Below the pieces are notes generated by a model that made no database searches, was not told the origin of the DNA, and worked only from the letters and a program-made list of their open reading frames with translations. A stretch of 64,000 nt of DNA from Sophora flavescens (taxonomy: Eukaryota; Streptophyta; Magnoliopsida; Fabales; Fabaceae): the NCBI GenBank assembly GCA_030762895.1, contig CM061069.1:3999178-4063177 (forward strand). The letters are read 5' to 3'. A program made the position numbers and the translations under genes. Positions 33,975 through 44,153 of the stretch are shown here, piece after piece; position 1 is the first letter of the stretch, and each line of letters starts with the position of its first letter.

Positions 33975-35159
33975 ATGGCTCGAGGCCGAGGTCGCGGACG
34001 TGGCAGACGGGGTGGTGGTAGAGCGATATGGGGTGTAGAGGATGAGCCTCATTAGCCAGAGGTGGGGATTAGAAGTGGAGGAGAGTCCACCAAGACTCTT
34101 TGGACTATCCGCGAGTTAGCATCAGTTCTGTTGCAGCAGGCACAGCAGAATGCTCAGAGGGTACAGAGAGAGGCAGAGCTATAGGAGCGACAGGATAGGA
34201 GGATAGCCGCCGATGCTGAGGACGCAGGATTGGCTACCCTTCTCAAAGGTAAGCCACCACAGTTTGGTGGAGAGTATGATCCAGAGCGAGCAGAGTGGTG
34301 GATACAGGAGCTCGAGAAGATCTTTGATACTATGAGATGCATAGATGATAGGAAGGTGACCTATGCTGCCTTCATGATGACCGGGGGGGCTGATTCATGG
34401 TGGAGAGGCAAGAGGAGATTGTTAGAGGCTGAGGGCCGATTGATCAGTTGGGAGCTATTCAGAGAGTGTTTCTTTGAGAAGTATTTCCCGCGATTAGTCA
34501 GACACGAGAAGGAGAGAGAGTTCATGAGTCTCCAGTAGGGAGACAGGTCTGTTGGTGATTATGCGGCCAGATTTGAGGTCCTGATTCAGTTTTCGGAGTT
34601 CTATCAGAGGTTCCCAGATGAGGATTGGATGTGCCAGAGGTTTGAGGAGGGTTTACGACACGAGCTGAGGAGGGCTATAGTGCCCTTGGATATTTTGAGC
34701 TTTCCAGAGATGGTGGAGAGGGCCAGTGCTATTGAGAGCATGGACAGGAGGCAGGCTGCAGAGCAGAGACAACAACGTAATGGGGGTCCTATCAGAGCAG
34801 GTCATCAGAGGAGAGGTGATGGAGGTTCTCAGTGGAGGAGAGGACCATACGCTAGACCAGGACAGAGCGCTCAGACATCTGTACCACCAACACCAGTTAC
34901 CCGAGAGGGCCAGCAGCAGAGGACCCTAATGTGTATCAGATGCGGAGGTCCGCATTATATCAGGGATTGTACAGATAGATATGGTTGCTACGTCTGTGGT
35001 AAACCAGGTCATTTTGCTAGGGATTGCTGACAGAGAGCGATACAGCAGCAGCCAGCAGCCGACATAGGAGTTGGTAGTTCCAGAGGAGCCAATGGTTTCA
35101 GAGAAGGAGCTGGGAGAGGGGTTCCGGCAGCAGGACGACAGACGGCCAGACCTCAGGCC
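33975..35159 (+). pseudogene. gag: gag of element D (four in-frame stops)
   Basis: The frame from 33975 (MARGRGRGRG) runs straight into pol. The capsid region at 34230-34720 has LLKGKPPQFGGEYDP, EWWIQELEKIFDTM, SWWRGKRRLLEAEGR and FFEKYFPRLVRHEKE. Two zinc knuckles follow: CIRCGGPHYIRDC (34932-34970, shortened) and CYVCGKPGHFARDC (34986-35027). In-frame stops lie at 34053, 34182, 34536 and 35028. The relatives A and B have glutamine at two of these sites and arginine at the last, which fits C-to-T changes (CAG to TAG, CGA to TGA). No frameshift is needed. Gag would form the particle and bind RNA. Confidence 0.9.
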
Positions 35160-35710
35160 ATGGGGAGGGTGTTTACAATGAGAGGATCTGAGTCCTCTCA
35201 ATCTGCAGATCTTATTCAAGGTATGTGTTTAATATCTGGACGAATCTCGTCTGTGATGTTTGATTCAGGTGCTACACATTCTTTTGTGTCCCATGAGTGC
35301 ATAGATCATTTACATTTGCCCGTTTCTCAGCTACCATATATCTTGACAGTATCCACCCCTACCAGTGATCCTTTGATCACTATGTCTGTTTGCGTACAGT
35401 GTCTTATAGTTGTTGAAAATAGGGCATTCCTTGTAGATCTCATCTGTTTGCCTATGCAGCAGATGGACGTTATTCTTGGCATGGATTGGCTTTCGGCTAA
35501 CCATGTAATGTTAGATTGTGCCCGAAAGACTTTATCTTTTATTGAGCCTTCTAGTATAGTGTCTGCCAATGAAGGATCAACTATGAGGGGTTGTGATTCT
35601 CATCAGTATGTGATGCTTTTCTCTTTGGAAGCTAAGGAGACTTCGAGTATAGATTCTCTGCCTATTGTGAGAGAGTTTCCTGAGGTTTTCCCTCCTGATG
35701 TTCCGGGTTT
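35160..35710 (+). pseudogene. Protease region of element D
   Basis: Same frame as gag. It follows the linker VFTMRGSESSQSADLI. The aspartic protease active site is MFDSGATHSFVS, with the catalytic DSG at 35262-35270, followed by the ILGMDWLSANHV motif near 35480. The local frame is open, but upstream stops in gag prevent translation. The enzyme would process the polyprotein. Confidence 0.9.
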
Positions 35711-36600
35711 GCCACCAGAGAGGGAGGTGGAGTTCGCTATAGATCTCATACCAGGGGCTGGACCTATTTCAGTAGCTCCTTATCGGATGTCACCAGTGGA
35801 GTTGGCAGAGTTGAAGAAACAGTTGGAGGACATGATGAAGAAGGAATTCATCACACCGAGTGTTTCACCTTGGGGAGCACCGATATTGTTTGTCAAGAAA
35901 AAGGACGGAAGTTCTAGGTTGTGCACGGATTATAGGCAGTACAATCAAGAACAAATATCTGTTGCCTAGGATAGATGATCTGATGGATCAGTTGAAGGGA
36001 GCTTCGGTGTTTTCCAAGATAGACTTAAGATCGGGATACCATCAAATTAGGGTCAAGAAGGAGGATATACCTAAGACCACTTTTAGGACAAGGTATGGAC
36101 ACTACGAGTACCTAGTTATGCCTTTTGGTGTAACTAATGCTCCAGCGGTGTTCATGGATTACATGAACAGGATCTTTAGATCGTTCCTTGACAAGTTTGT
36201 TGTGGTGTTTATAGATGATATTCTTATCTACTCCCGTAGTCAGGAAGAACACGAGGAACATCTGAGAGTGGTGTTACAGGTGTTGAGAGATAGGCAGTTG
36301 TATGATAAGCTATCCAAGTATGAATTTTGGTTAGAGGAAGTACAGTTCCTAGGGCATGTAATCAACAAGAAAGGGATAGTTGTTGATCCAGTTAAGGTTG
36401 AGGCCGTGATTAAGTGGGAGAGGCCTAAGTCGGTGAGTGAGGTGAGGAGTTTCCCAGGATTAGTCCGGTATTACAGGAGGTTCATCGAGAGTTTCTCGAA
36501 GATTGCGTTGCCTATGACGTAGTTAACGAGAAAAGGTACGGCGTTTGTTTAGACAGAGAAGTGTGAAGAGAACTTTCATAAGCTAAAGGAGAAGTTGACT
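35711..36600 (+). pseudogene. Reverse transcriptase of element D (frameshifted)
   Basis: The N-terminal part at 35711-35942 reads VEFAIDLIPGAGPIS, WGAPILFVKKKDGS and RLCTDYRQ. A deletion near 35943 shifts the frame, which resumes as IKNKYLLPRIDDLMDQL. The palm motifs are FSKIDLRSGYHQIRVK, MPFGVTNAPAVFM and VVVFIDDILIYS (catalytic FIDD at 36208-36219). Further in-frame stops lie at 36520 (TAG after PMT, normally PMTQ) and 36550 (TAG where W is usual). All catalytic aspartates are intact, so inactivation is by stops and the shift only. Confidence 0.93.
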
Positions 36601-36987
36601 ACATCTCCTGTGCTGATGTTACCAGATTCATTAGGACAGTTTGATGTATACTGTGACGCATCATATCAAGGATTGGGTTGTGTTTTGATGCAAGAGGGAA
36701 GAGTTGTGGCTTATGCTTCCCGACATTTGAAGGTTCATGAAATGCATTACCCAACCCATGATCTAGAGTTAGCAGCCATAGTGTTCGCATTGAAGATATG
36801 GCGACACTGTCTCTATGGAGTGAAGTTTAATGTGTTCAGTGATCACAAGAGTTTAAAGTATTTGTTTGATCAGAAGGATCTAAACATGAGCCAACGTAGA
36901 TGGATGGAATTCATTAAGGACTATGAGTTTGATCTTCAATACCATCCAGGGAAGGCTAATGTTGTGGCAGATGCAGGGTCAGGATGA
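36601..36987 (+). pseudogene. RNase H of element D
   Basis: Open in the same frame as the second part of RT. It carries QFDVYCDASYQGLGCVLMQ, VAYASRHLKVHE, YPTHDLELAAIVFALK and a C-terminal VFSDHKSLKYLF. These match the RT-associated RNase H of Ty3/gypsy. The usual ADALSRK at the end reads ADAGSG. A 22-bp sequence is duplicated in tandem at 36973-36994 and 36996-37017, which creates the TGA at 36985. Confidence 0.9.
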
Positions 36988-37017
36988 ATATTTAAGCAGG
37001 GTCAGGATGAATATTTA

Positions 37018-38394
37018 GTGGATGTGAATCGAGGTATAAAGGAGGGTAAGGTTTCAGAGTTTAGGAGAGGATCAGGTGGAGTGTTAAGGTTTAAGGATCG
37101 GATATGTGTGCCAGAGAACTTAGAGATTAAGAAGATGATCTTAGAGGAAGCATATAAAAGTAAGCTGAGTTTCCACCCAGGAGCCACCAAGATGTATCAA
37201 GACTTGAAGAAGATTTTTTGGTGGCCAAGGATGAAGAAAGAAGTGGCGGAATATGTTCTATCATGTTTGGTATGTCAGAAAGCTAAGATAGAGCATCAAA
37301 AGCCCGCCGAGTTGTTACACTCCTTGGATATCCCAGAGTGGAAATGGGATAGTATAGCCATGGACTTTGTGGTTGGATTATAAGGAACTCCGAAGAGGTT
37401 TGATGTGATTTGGGTTATCATTGATAGGTTGATGAAGTGTGCTCACTTCTTACCTATTGGTGAAAGTTAGAGTCTGGAAAGGTTGACCCATATCTATATC
37501 AAGGAAGTAGTGAGGTTGCACGGTGTGCCATCGAGTATTGTCTCCGACCGAGATCCTAGATTTACATCTAGATTTTGGAGACAGTTACAAGATGCGTTGG
37601 GAACAAAGTTGAGGATGAGTTCTGCTTATCATCCTTAGACGGATGGACAGTCTGAGAGAACAATTCAATCATTGGAGGATCTTTTAAGATCTTGTGTGTT
37701 GGAACATGTTGGCAGTTGGGATGAATTCCTACCATTGACTGAGTTCACATACAATAACATTTTCCACAGTAGCATCGGGATGGCAGCGTATGAGGCTCTG
37801 TATGGGAGAAAGTGTAGGACTCCATTATGTTGGTATGAGACTGGCGAGAGCCAAGTGTTGGGTCCTGATGTGGTACAACAAACAACAGAACAAGTTAGGA
37901 AAATAAGAGAGAAAATGAAGGAAGCCCAGGATCGGCAGAGAAGCTACAGTAACAAGAGGAGGAGACCCTTAGAGTTCCAAGAAGGTGATCATGTGTTCTT
38001 GAGAGTCACTCCAAAGACCGGAATTGGCAGAGCTATAAAGTCTAGAAAGCTCACTCCCCGATTCATTGGACCATTTCAGATTCTTCGACGAATTGGTCTA
38101 GTAGCTTACCAGATAGCCTTACCACCTTACCTTTCCAACCTTCACGATGTCTTCCATGTTTCCTAGTTGAGAAAATATTACCCTAATCCTTCTCATGTAC
38201 TTGAGCCTGAGTCAATACAACTCCGAGAGAATCTAGAATATGAGGCTTTACCGGTTAAGATCGCAGATAGAAGGATTAAAGAACTCCGTGGTAGACAGAT
38301 TCCCTTGCTTAAGGTCATTTGGGATGAGGTTACTGGAGATGCTACGTGGGAGGGCGAGGCGGATATAAAGCAGCAGTATCCACATCTTTTCTGA
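37018..38394 (+). pseudogene. Integrase with chromodomain-like tail of element D
   Basis: The zinc-binding HHCC region is at 37150-37290 (FHPGATKMYQDLKK, CLVCQKAK). The first histidine position appears as tyrosine in EEAYKSK. The catalytic core has WDSIAMDFVVGL, VSDRDPRF and GQSERT (the DDE residues are present). A GPF module, FIGPFQILRRIG, lies near 38060-38100. The tail at 38215-38394 (IKELRGRQIPLLKVIW, ATWEGE) resembles the group II chromodomain of Del/Tekay elements, which directs integration to heterochromatin. In-frame stops lie at 37381, 37468, 37636 and 38164. At 37636 and 38164 conserved glutamines are replaced. Confidence 0.92.
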
Positions 38395-38426
38395 GGTACG
38401 TAAATTCTGAGGACGGAATTTCTTTT

Positions 38427-38440
38427 AAGGGGGGTAGTAA
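38427..38440 (+). other. Polypurine tract of D
   Basis: AAGGGGGGTAGTAA directly before the 3' LTR. The same GGGTAGTAA ending precedes the LTRs of A and B. Confidence 0.8.
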
Positions 38441-38826
38441 TGTGACATCCTATCTTTCGGGAAATTAAATATTTTAATTAGATGGGAGTGAGGGTTAGAT
38501 AAATCTAAAATTTATTTATGAATCCAAACACATATGCAAGTTCAAAATAAAATTCAAGCAACCCAAATTTTTCAGTAGGTAAACACCTCAAGCAAGTACG
38601 TCAAAAACCCTTACACGAGAGCGAGTAACGGACAATGTCTATACCACATTGGGAACTACTTAGAGGTACCGATGATGATATAGAAATTGTGCGTTTATCG
38701 TTGTTACGCTACGTATATATATATATATATATATATTATGTGATGATTGCCTGTTTGACCGGTTGATGTGAACTTGATACTTGGTATATGATATCATGAG
38801 TGTGGAAATTATTTTAGAAATGTTTA

Positions 38827-38956
38827 TAGTTATTATTATTATTATTACTATTATTACTATTATTATTATTATTATTTTAATATTATTACTACTACTACTG
38901 TGATGATAATGATTATTATTATTATTATTATTATTATTACTACTACTACTATCGTG

Positions 38957-38994
<38 letters not shown>

Positions 38995-39013
38995 TACTAC
39001 TACTACTACTGTG

Positions 39014-39050
<37 letters not shown>

Positions 39051-39055
39051 CTCGG
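38827..39055. repeat. ATT/ACT microsatellite inside D 3' LTR
   Basis: Long ATT runs alternating with ACT clusters and GTGAT interruptions. The matching place in the 5' LTR has only a few ATT units. Confidence 0.9.
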
Positions 39056-39926
39056 TATTTATTATTCAGAAATGATATTATGATATGAGGATATATGATG
39101 ATGATTTTGGATAACATGATGACGATTATGATGATATGATGAGTCTAATGATTGTGCTTAGAGGATTGAGTAAATCATAAGTTATGTTGAGACACGAGGT
39201 TGTATTTGGGGATTGCATACGATATGTGATAGCAGTGTCCAACCGAGATAATTATCGTGAGATGAGGTTGAGATTAATGAGATGAGATTATTTTGAGGTT
39301 ATCTATGAGACTAGGATGACCGGTTAAGGCACTAGGGGGTGACCTGAAACATGGTCTGTGATATGAGGGACCTGAAACATGGTCGAGTGGACCTGAAACA
39401 TGGTCAAGTGGGGTCTATGCCTCGGAGAGAAAATTCCCGGGGATAGGCTAACGGCGGACCATCCAGAGATGATTTCATTTTAGTCGCAGCTATAGTTCAT
39501 GCATTGCATGAGCATCCTGGATTGTGGTCCAGAGGTGTGCACCGGGTTGTGTAGCTACAATGTCATTGCTTTGCATGGGCACCCTCCAGCCGCGGACGAG
39601 GGTGTGCGCCGGGGACTCTGGGACGTGTCGATTATATTGTTGTGATATCCAGATATGGCCGATACCTGAGGAGATTATTCATACAGCATTTGCATTGCAT
39701 CATGATGGAGGGTAGAGGAAAGATCCTAGATGTGGATTGAGGATGATTGTGTTATATATATATATATATACACCCATACTTTGGAGACGTATGTTTAGTG
39801 TGCCGTTATTTAATTAAATGTGGCTAAACCCTTTCCACGTTTGATGTTATATGGCTTCTTATCCCCTTTTCTTTTGTTGTGTGTTATGTATATACACGTT
39901 TTGTACTTCAGACTCCGACCGAGCAG

Positions 39927-40406
39927 ATGGCGCACTGGGACAACCCATGGATGACCCAGGATCCAGGGTTCCCCCTCTCGGGGACCTGTGAGGTGGAGTG
40001 CTTAGACCCGCACGGGTGGCTTGTGGACCCGGTTGCTCGTTTTGCGGTATATACGGGTCCTGCGACCATCACTACGGGGCTTGGGCAGGGAGCGCCCATC
40101 GGATTTGTTGGCACATTTCGTTTCTGCATGACTTTCCCATTTCCAATAGGACAACCTGATGGACACGTACCACTGATGCCGCCTATGTTCAGGATGGCCC
40201 CTGTACCCTTCGTGGTACCTCTTGATGCCTTGGTACCCGGATTTGCACCCGCACCCGCACCAGCACCAGCACCGAAACCCGAGTTGGCACCTATTCCGGA
40301 GGAGGACCCAGTTGCCCCCGCTCAGGACCTACCAGTTGCCACTACTCCGGGCCTGGCACCCCTTCCCGAGGTACCCGCACCCCCAGAGGTTCGTGCTACG
40401 GTTTGA
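39927..40406 (+). CDS. Uncharacterised Pro/Ala-rich reading frame inside D 3' LTR
   Basis: A 159-codon open frame in a block much richer in G+C than its surroundings. It starts after an acceptor-like GTACTTCAG, at the place where the A, B and D 5' LTRs have their short acidic frame. The N-terminal half is compact with aromatic residues (MAHWDNPWMTQDPGF, PHGWLVDP, GTFRFCMTFPFPIGQPDG). The C-terminal half is a Pro/Ala/Glu-rich tail with a run of AP repeats. After the stop, a neighbouring frame continues Arg/Ser-rich to 40563 (FQGQPARSSSSDSGG), so the original protein may have been longer. I recognise no family. It could be an element accessory protein or a captured host sequence. Confidence 0.45.
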   Translation: MAHWDNPWMTQDPGFPLSGTCEVECLDPHGWLVDPVARFAVYTGPATITTGLGQGAPIGFVGTFRFCMTFPFPIGQPDGHVPLMPPMFRMAPVPFVVPLDALVPGFAPAPAPAPAPKPELAPIPEEDPVAPAQDLPVATTPGLAPLPEVPAPPEVRATV

Positions 40407-40914
40407 GTCTTTGCGGGTATCTTCTAGACGATTACATCCTCGAGATAGCAGACTCTACAGGCAGAGGTTTCAAGGGCAGCCGGCCAGGAGTTCTTCCAGT
40501 GATAGCGGAGGAGTGTCCGGACCTGCCGGACCTCAAGATGCAAACGAGGGTAGTAGTGTATGATGGCTCGGGCCAGTGCCATCAGTATAGGTGTGTGTGA
40601 GGTTTTACTGTATTTTTGGAGAGGGGACGGGGTGTGGAGTGCATCAGTGAGACTTTTCATGTTGGTTTTTGATGTATTTTTTTGATGTCACTAGCTTGGG
40701 TATATATCGGGATCCTACAGAAGGAAATCCCTTGACGGCAGTACTCGCATGTATATATGTATAATTATAGTTATGTGCTATATGTATGTTTACATATGTA
40801 TTTATAATTTTAAGTTTTAAATTTTCTGCTGTTTTAATATACTCGCTTAACGATAATAACGGAATTAGGTCTTAATATTTTGGGTTTTCTTTAATGGGAC
40901 GTCAGGGCGTCTCA

Positions 40915-40933
40915 TATAGTGGTGTGTTTATAC

Positions 40934-41028
<95 letters not shown>

Positions 41029-41032
41029 GTTA

Positions 41033-41072
<40 letters not shown>

Positions 41073-41125
41073 TATTATCATTATTATTATTTTAATATTA
41101 TTACTACTACTACTGGGATGTTACA
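40915..41125. repeat. Rearranged tail: LTR-interior piece with long ATT microsatellite
   Basis: After the primer-site-like TATAGTGGT, the sequence jumps to GTGTTTATACTTATT, which belongs to the LTR interior (compare 32553 and 38820). About 165 bp of ATT repeats and ACTACTACTACTG follow. The last 11 bases, GGGATGTTACA, are identical to the right end of the 5S-derived element and abut the CTTAT duplication. Confidence 0.75.
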
Positions 41126-41130
41126 CTTAT
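41126..41130. repeat. Target site duplication CTTAT (right)
   Basis: Second copy of the CTTAT found at 30400-30404. It marks the right edge of the composite insertion. Confidence 0.85.
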
Positions 41131-41460
41131 CAGTGTTGAAATTTTAGTAGAATCTCTTACAACATGTCATAGTCTTACGTGTAGTGGTCGATTCTCTTTT
41201 AGTTTTTTATATGGCAAAGATCCATACTTAATGCACTTTGGATGAAGCAGGTTTTATCAATGAGTACAATAAATGAAAGCTGCCTTTTGAAATTTTTTTC
41301 TAAAGTAAATGCAAATCTTACTTTAATAAAATATAGGAATAGTGTGGTATGTTCTTCAATAATAAAAGTATCCTTAAAAATAGAAGTAACAAAGTGTTGG
41401 ATTTTGTTACATATTTGGGAGTAATAAGCAATCTTTGGATTGGGAAGAAAGAAGACAACG
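41131..41460 (-). repeat. Palindrome arm 2, outer part
   Basis: Reverse complement of 19091-19410, including the matched phrases TGGTCGATTCTCTTTTAG, ATATGGCAAAG and GGGAAGAAAGAAGACAACG. Homology stops at 41460, which mirrors 19091. Nothing coding is seen. Confidence 0.85.
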
Positions 41461-42670
41461 AGCATTGAGTAATTGAAATAATTGTTCAAGGTTTTGCAGG
41501 GTTTAATATGTCATTGCAAGCTTGCCTTTTTATGTCTTTGAGTGGGTATCCCACATACATAGCTTTGAGACAAGCCCTCGCTAGGGACTGTTAGGTAAAA
41601 TAATCAACAAAGTGACGACTCTAGCATTCAAACCCATAATATTGTAGGTAGAACTCACATAGAGATGTCGTACACTTCCCCTATGACTAACCACTTCAAG
41701 TACATAGAAGACCACCATTAATTTACTAAGATAATGGACAACTACTGGGGAAAAAAGTTAGGTTTATAAAATTTCACATAAACTTATCCAAAAGATATTA
41801 ATCTAAATTACTGACATTTAAATACAAAAATAACTTTTTTATATTAATATACATGAATCCAACACAAGTTTTAGATTTCTTCTTCGGTGGACTTTATTGA
41901 TTTATAAAACTCTAGTTTTCCAATTACAGTTGCCTATAAGAGAAGCAAAGATGAATTGATTTTGATATACAAGAAAGGAAAAAATATTATAGCGACATAA
42001 AAAATAAGCAAACACAAAAATGAAAAACTTGAATACATCTGTAAAAATTGGAATTGGAAAAAAAAAAGAATAGAATACCATGAAATAAAGCACTAAAAGT
42101 AGCAGATATGCAAGATGCACTGTACATACCATACCCCCAAATCCTGAAACATAGAAATTCAAAGCTTTAGATCCGCATAAAATGAAGGGACTAAAAAATG
42201 ATGAAAAAGGCATCACTCACCTTTATTGAGTGGGATGTTGATACCACCATCCCAAATCAAAAGATATGGCTTAGAAAAGTTGTCTATCCGAGCTCACTAT
42301 TCGAAGGTATGTCATTAACAAAATAGATTCTCTCTTGATGTGCTGCCTCTGCAGCAAGAAAAATAAGGATGGGTGGAGAGAGAATATGGAGAAAAATGGG
42401 AAATTAAAGGATAAATGGAGAGAAAAAATTAGACAAATGAAGAGGATGGACAATGGAGAGTGGATGGACAGAGGGTATAGTTGGAGAGAATTCAAACTTG
42501 TGTGTTGAATCAGAGTTTCCCCACCACAATTTATATATGCTGAAATGTACAATAAAGGGTAAATTGGTCCTAAAAAAACACAGGTATTTGGTTAGTGAAA
42601 AATGGAAAATGTGAATTTGGACCTAAAAAATTTCAAATGTCGTTCTAATTAGTTTTTAAAAATAATTTTT
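41461..42670 (-). other. Unassigned; possible 5' end of a minus-strand gene
   Basis: On the minus strand there is a TATA-like TATATAAA near 42530, then a CT-rich leader (42500-42360), then a stretch ending at a strong donor-like AATAAAG then GTGAGT (42221/42220). An acceptor-like ATGTTTCAG lies near 42145. Translation across the donor gives LLIWDGGINIPLNK. I do not recognise it. The part downstream of 41950 shows nothing coding. It could be a truncated gene or chance. Confidence 0.25.
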
Positions 42671-44153
42671 GAGGATATTTTAATCCCTATATAGACTATT
42701 TTGACTGAAATTTAATATTTTTATAATAAATTTGATATTTTTCATTTTTAAGGAACCAAGTGTATCTTCGAATTTTTTTTTCAAACACCAATATGAACAT
42801 TTACTTTAAAAAATAATTTGTATAATTAAGATACGAACATTTTGACCTATTAATTTTTCTTAATATTTATCATACTCGCATTAATTATATTATCAAATAA
42901 TAATATTATATAATAAAAAAGATTTTGAATGTAATTAATATCATTGTCAAATTCTTTAATAATTCATTAATTACATGGTCAACCAATCATTAAAAGTGTT
43001 TTACTCTTATTATAACTTTAAAAGTCATACATAAGATGATTTGTGAATGATTAACAATATAAATTTTTTTATACTAACAATGTATCAAAATTAAACTCTT
43101 AAATAAAAATTTAAAAACAAAAAAAAAAGTAAAAGATCGATAAATAGATTATTTTTTTTACCAAAACAAAGTACAAATTATTAATCTAATTTAGTTGATT
43201 ACTGAGGATAGTCATTTAAGTGAATGAGTGTGCGTTTTGAGGATATTTTAGTCCCTATAAAGAAATTTTTGAGTGACATTTGAGATTTTTGAGAATCAAA
43301 ATGATATTTTTCATTTTTAACGGACCATTTGTGTCTTTGATTTTTTTTTGACACCAATTTGAACATTTACTTTAAAAGTTAATTTGTATAATTAAGATAC
43401 AAACTTTTGGCTTGTTAATTTTCTTAATATTTATAATATTCACATTAATTATATTATAGAATAATAGTATTATATCATTAAAAAGATTTTATATGTAATT
43501 AATATCATTGTTAAATTTCTTACTAATTCATTAATTACATGGTTAACCAATCATTAAAAGTATCTTACTCTTATTATAACTTTAAAAGTCATACATAAGA
43601 TGTTTCTGAATGATTAATAGTATAAAAAACTTTACACTAACAACGTATCAAAATAAAACTCGTGTACTCTCTCTAATAATATTGTTTTGAATATAAAAAA
43701 AACAAACAAAATGAAACTCTTAAAAAAACTTTAAAAACAAAAGAAAGTAAAATAATAAATAGTATAATTGTTTACCAAATCCTAGTACGGTTTATTAATC
43801 TAATTTAATTGAACAAGCATAAGTTATATGTACACATATTAAGGATAGCCATTTAAGAGAATGGGAGTGCATTTTGAGGATATTTTAGTCACTATAAAGA
43901 CAATTTTGACTGACATTTGAGATTTTTGATAATCAAAATCATATTTTTCATTTTTAAGGGACTAAGTGTGTCTTCGATTTTTTTTTCAAACACCAATTTG
44001 ACCATTTACTTTAAAACATAATTTGTATAATTAAGATAAAAACGTTTGACCTATAAATTTTCTTAATATTTATCATACTCACATTAACTATAATATCAAA
44101 TAATAATATTATATCATTAAAAAGATTTTGAATGTAATTAATATCATTGTTAA
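42671..44153. repeat. AT-rich tandem repeat, three copies of ~0.6 kb
   Basis: Copies start with GAGGATATTTTA at 42671, 43238 and 43875 (spacing 567 and 637 bp). They share phrases such as CATTTTTAAGG, AATTTGTATAATTAAGATA, AAAAGATTTTGAATGTAATTAATATCATTG and, in copies 1 and 2, CCAATCATTAAAAGT. The third copy is cut at 44153, where the truncated LTR of A2 begins. No coding sequence is seen. Confidence 0.8.

Larger units (their letters stand above)
38441..40914 (+). mobile_element. 3' LTR of element D
   Basis: Starts TGTGACATCC and ends GGGCGTCTCA. Relative to the 5' LTR it lacks about 1.1 kb after 38609, gains expanded ATT/ACT microsatellites (38827-39050), and has a GC-rich block at about 39890-40690 with a reading frame of its own. 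Both LTRs have repeated ACCTGAAACATGGTCGA phrases, with one more here (39340-39410). The sequence after the LTR starts with TATAGTGGT, the same bases that lead into the primer site, not with the target duplication. Confidence 0.82.

Noticed and set aside
38872..39117. Frames made of Ile/Val/Thr runs (also 40894-41139)
   Set aside because: Translations of ATT/ACT microsatellites.
19091..41460. A MULE or other TIR transposon explaining the whole palindrome
   Set aside because: I looked for a 9-11-bp direct duplication outside 19091 and 41460 and for a typical terminal motif and found none. Capture by such an element remains possible but is not shown.
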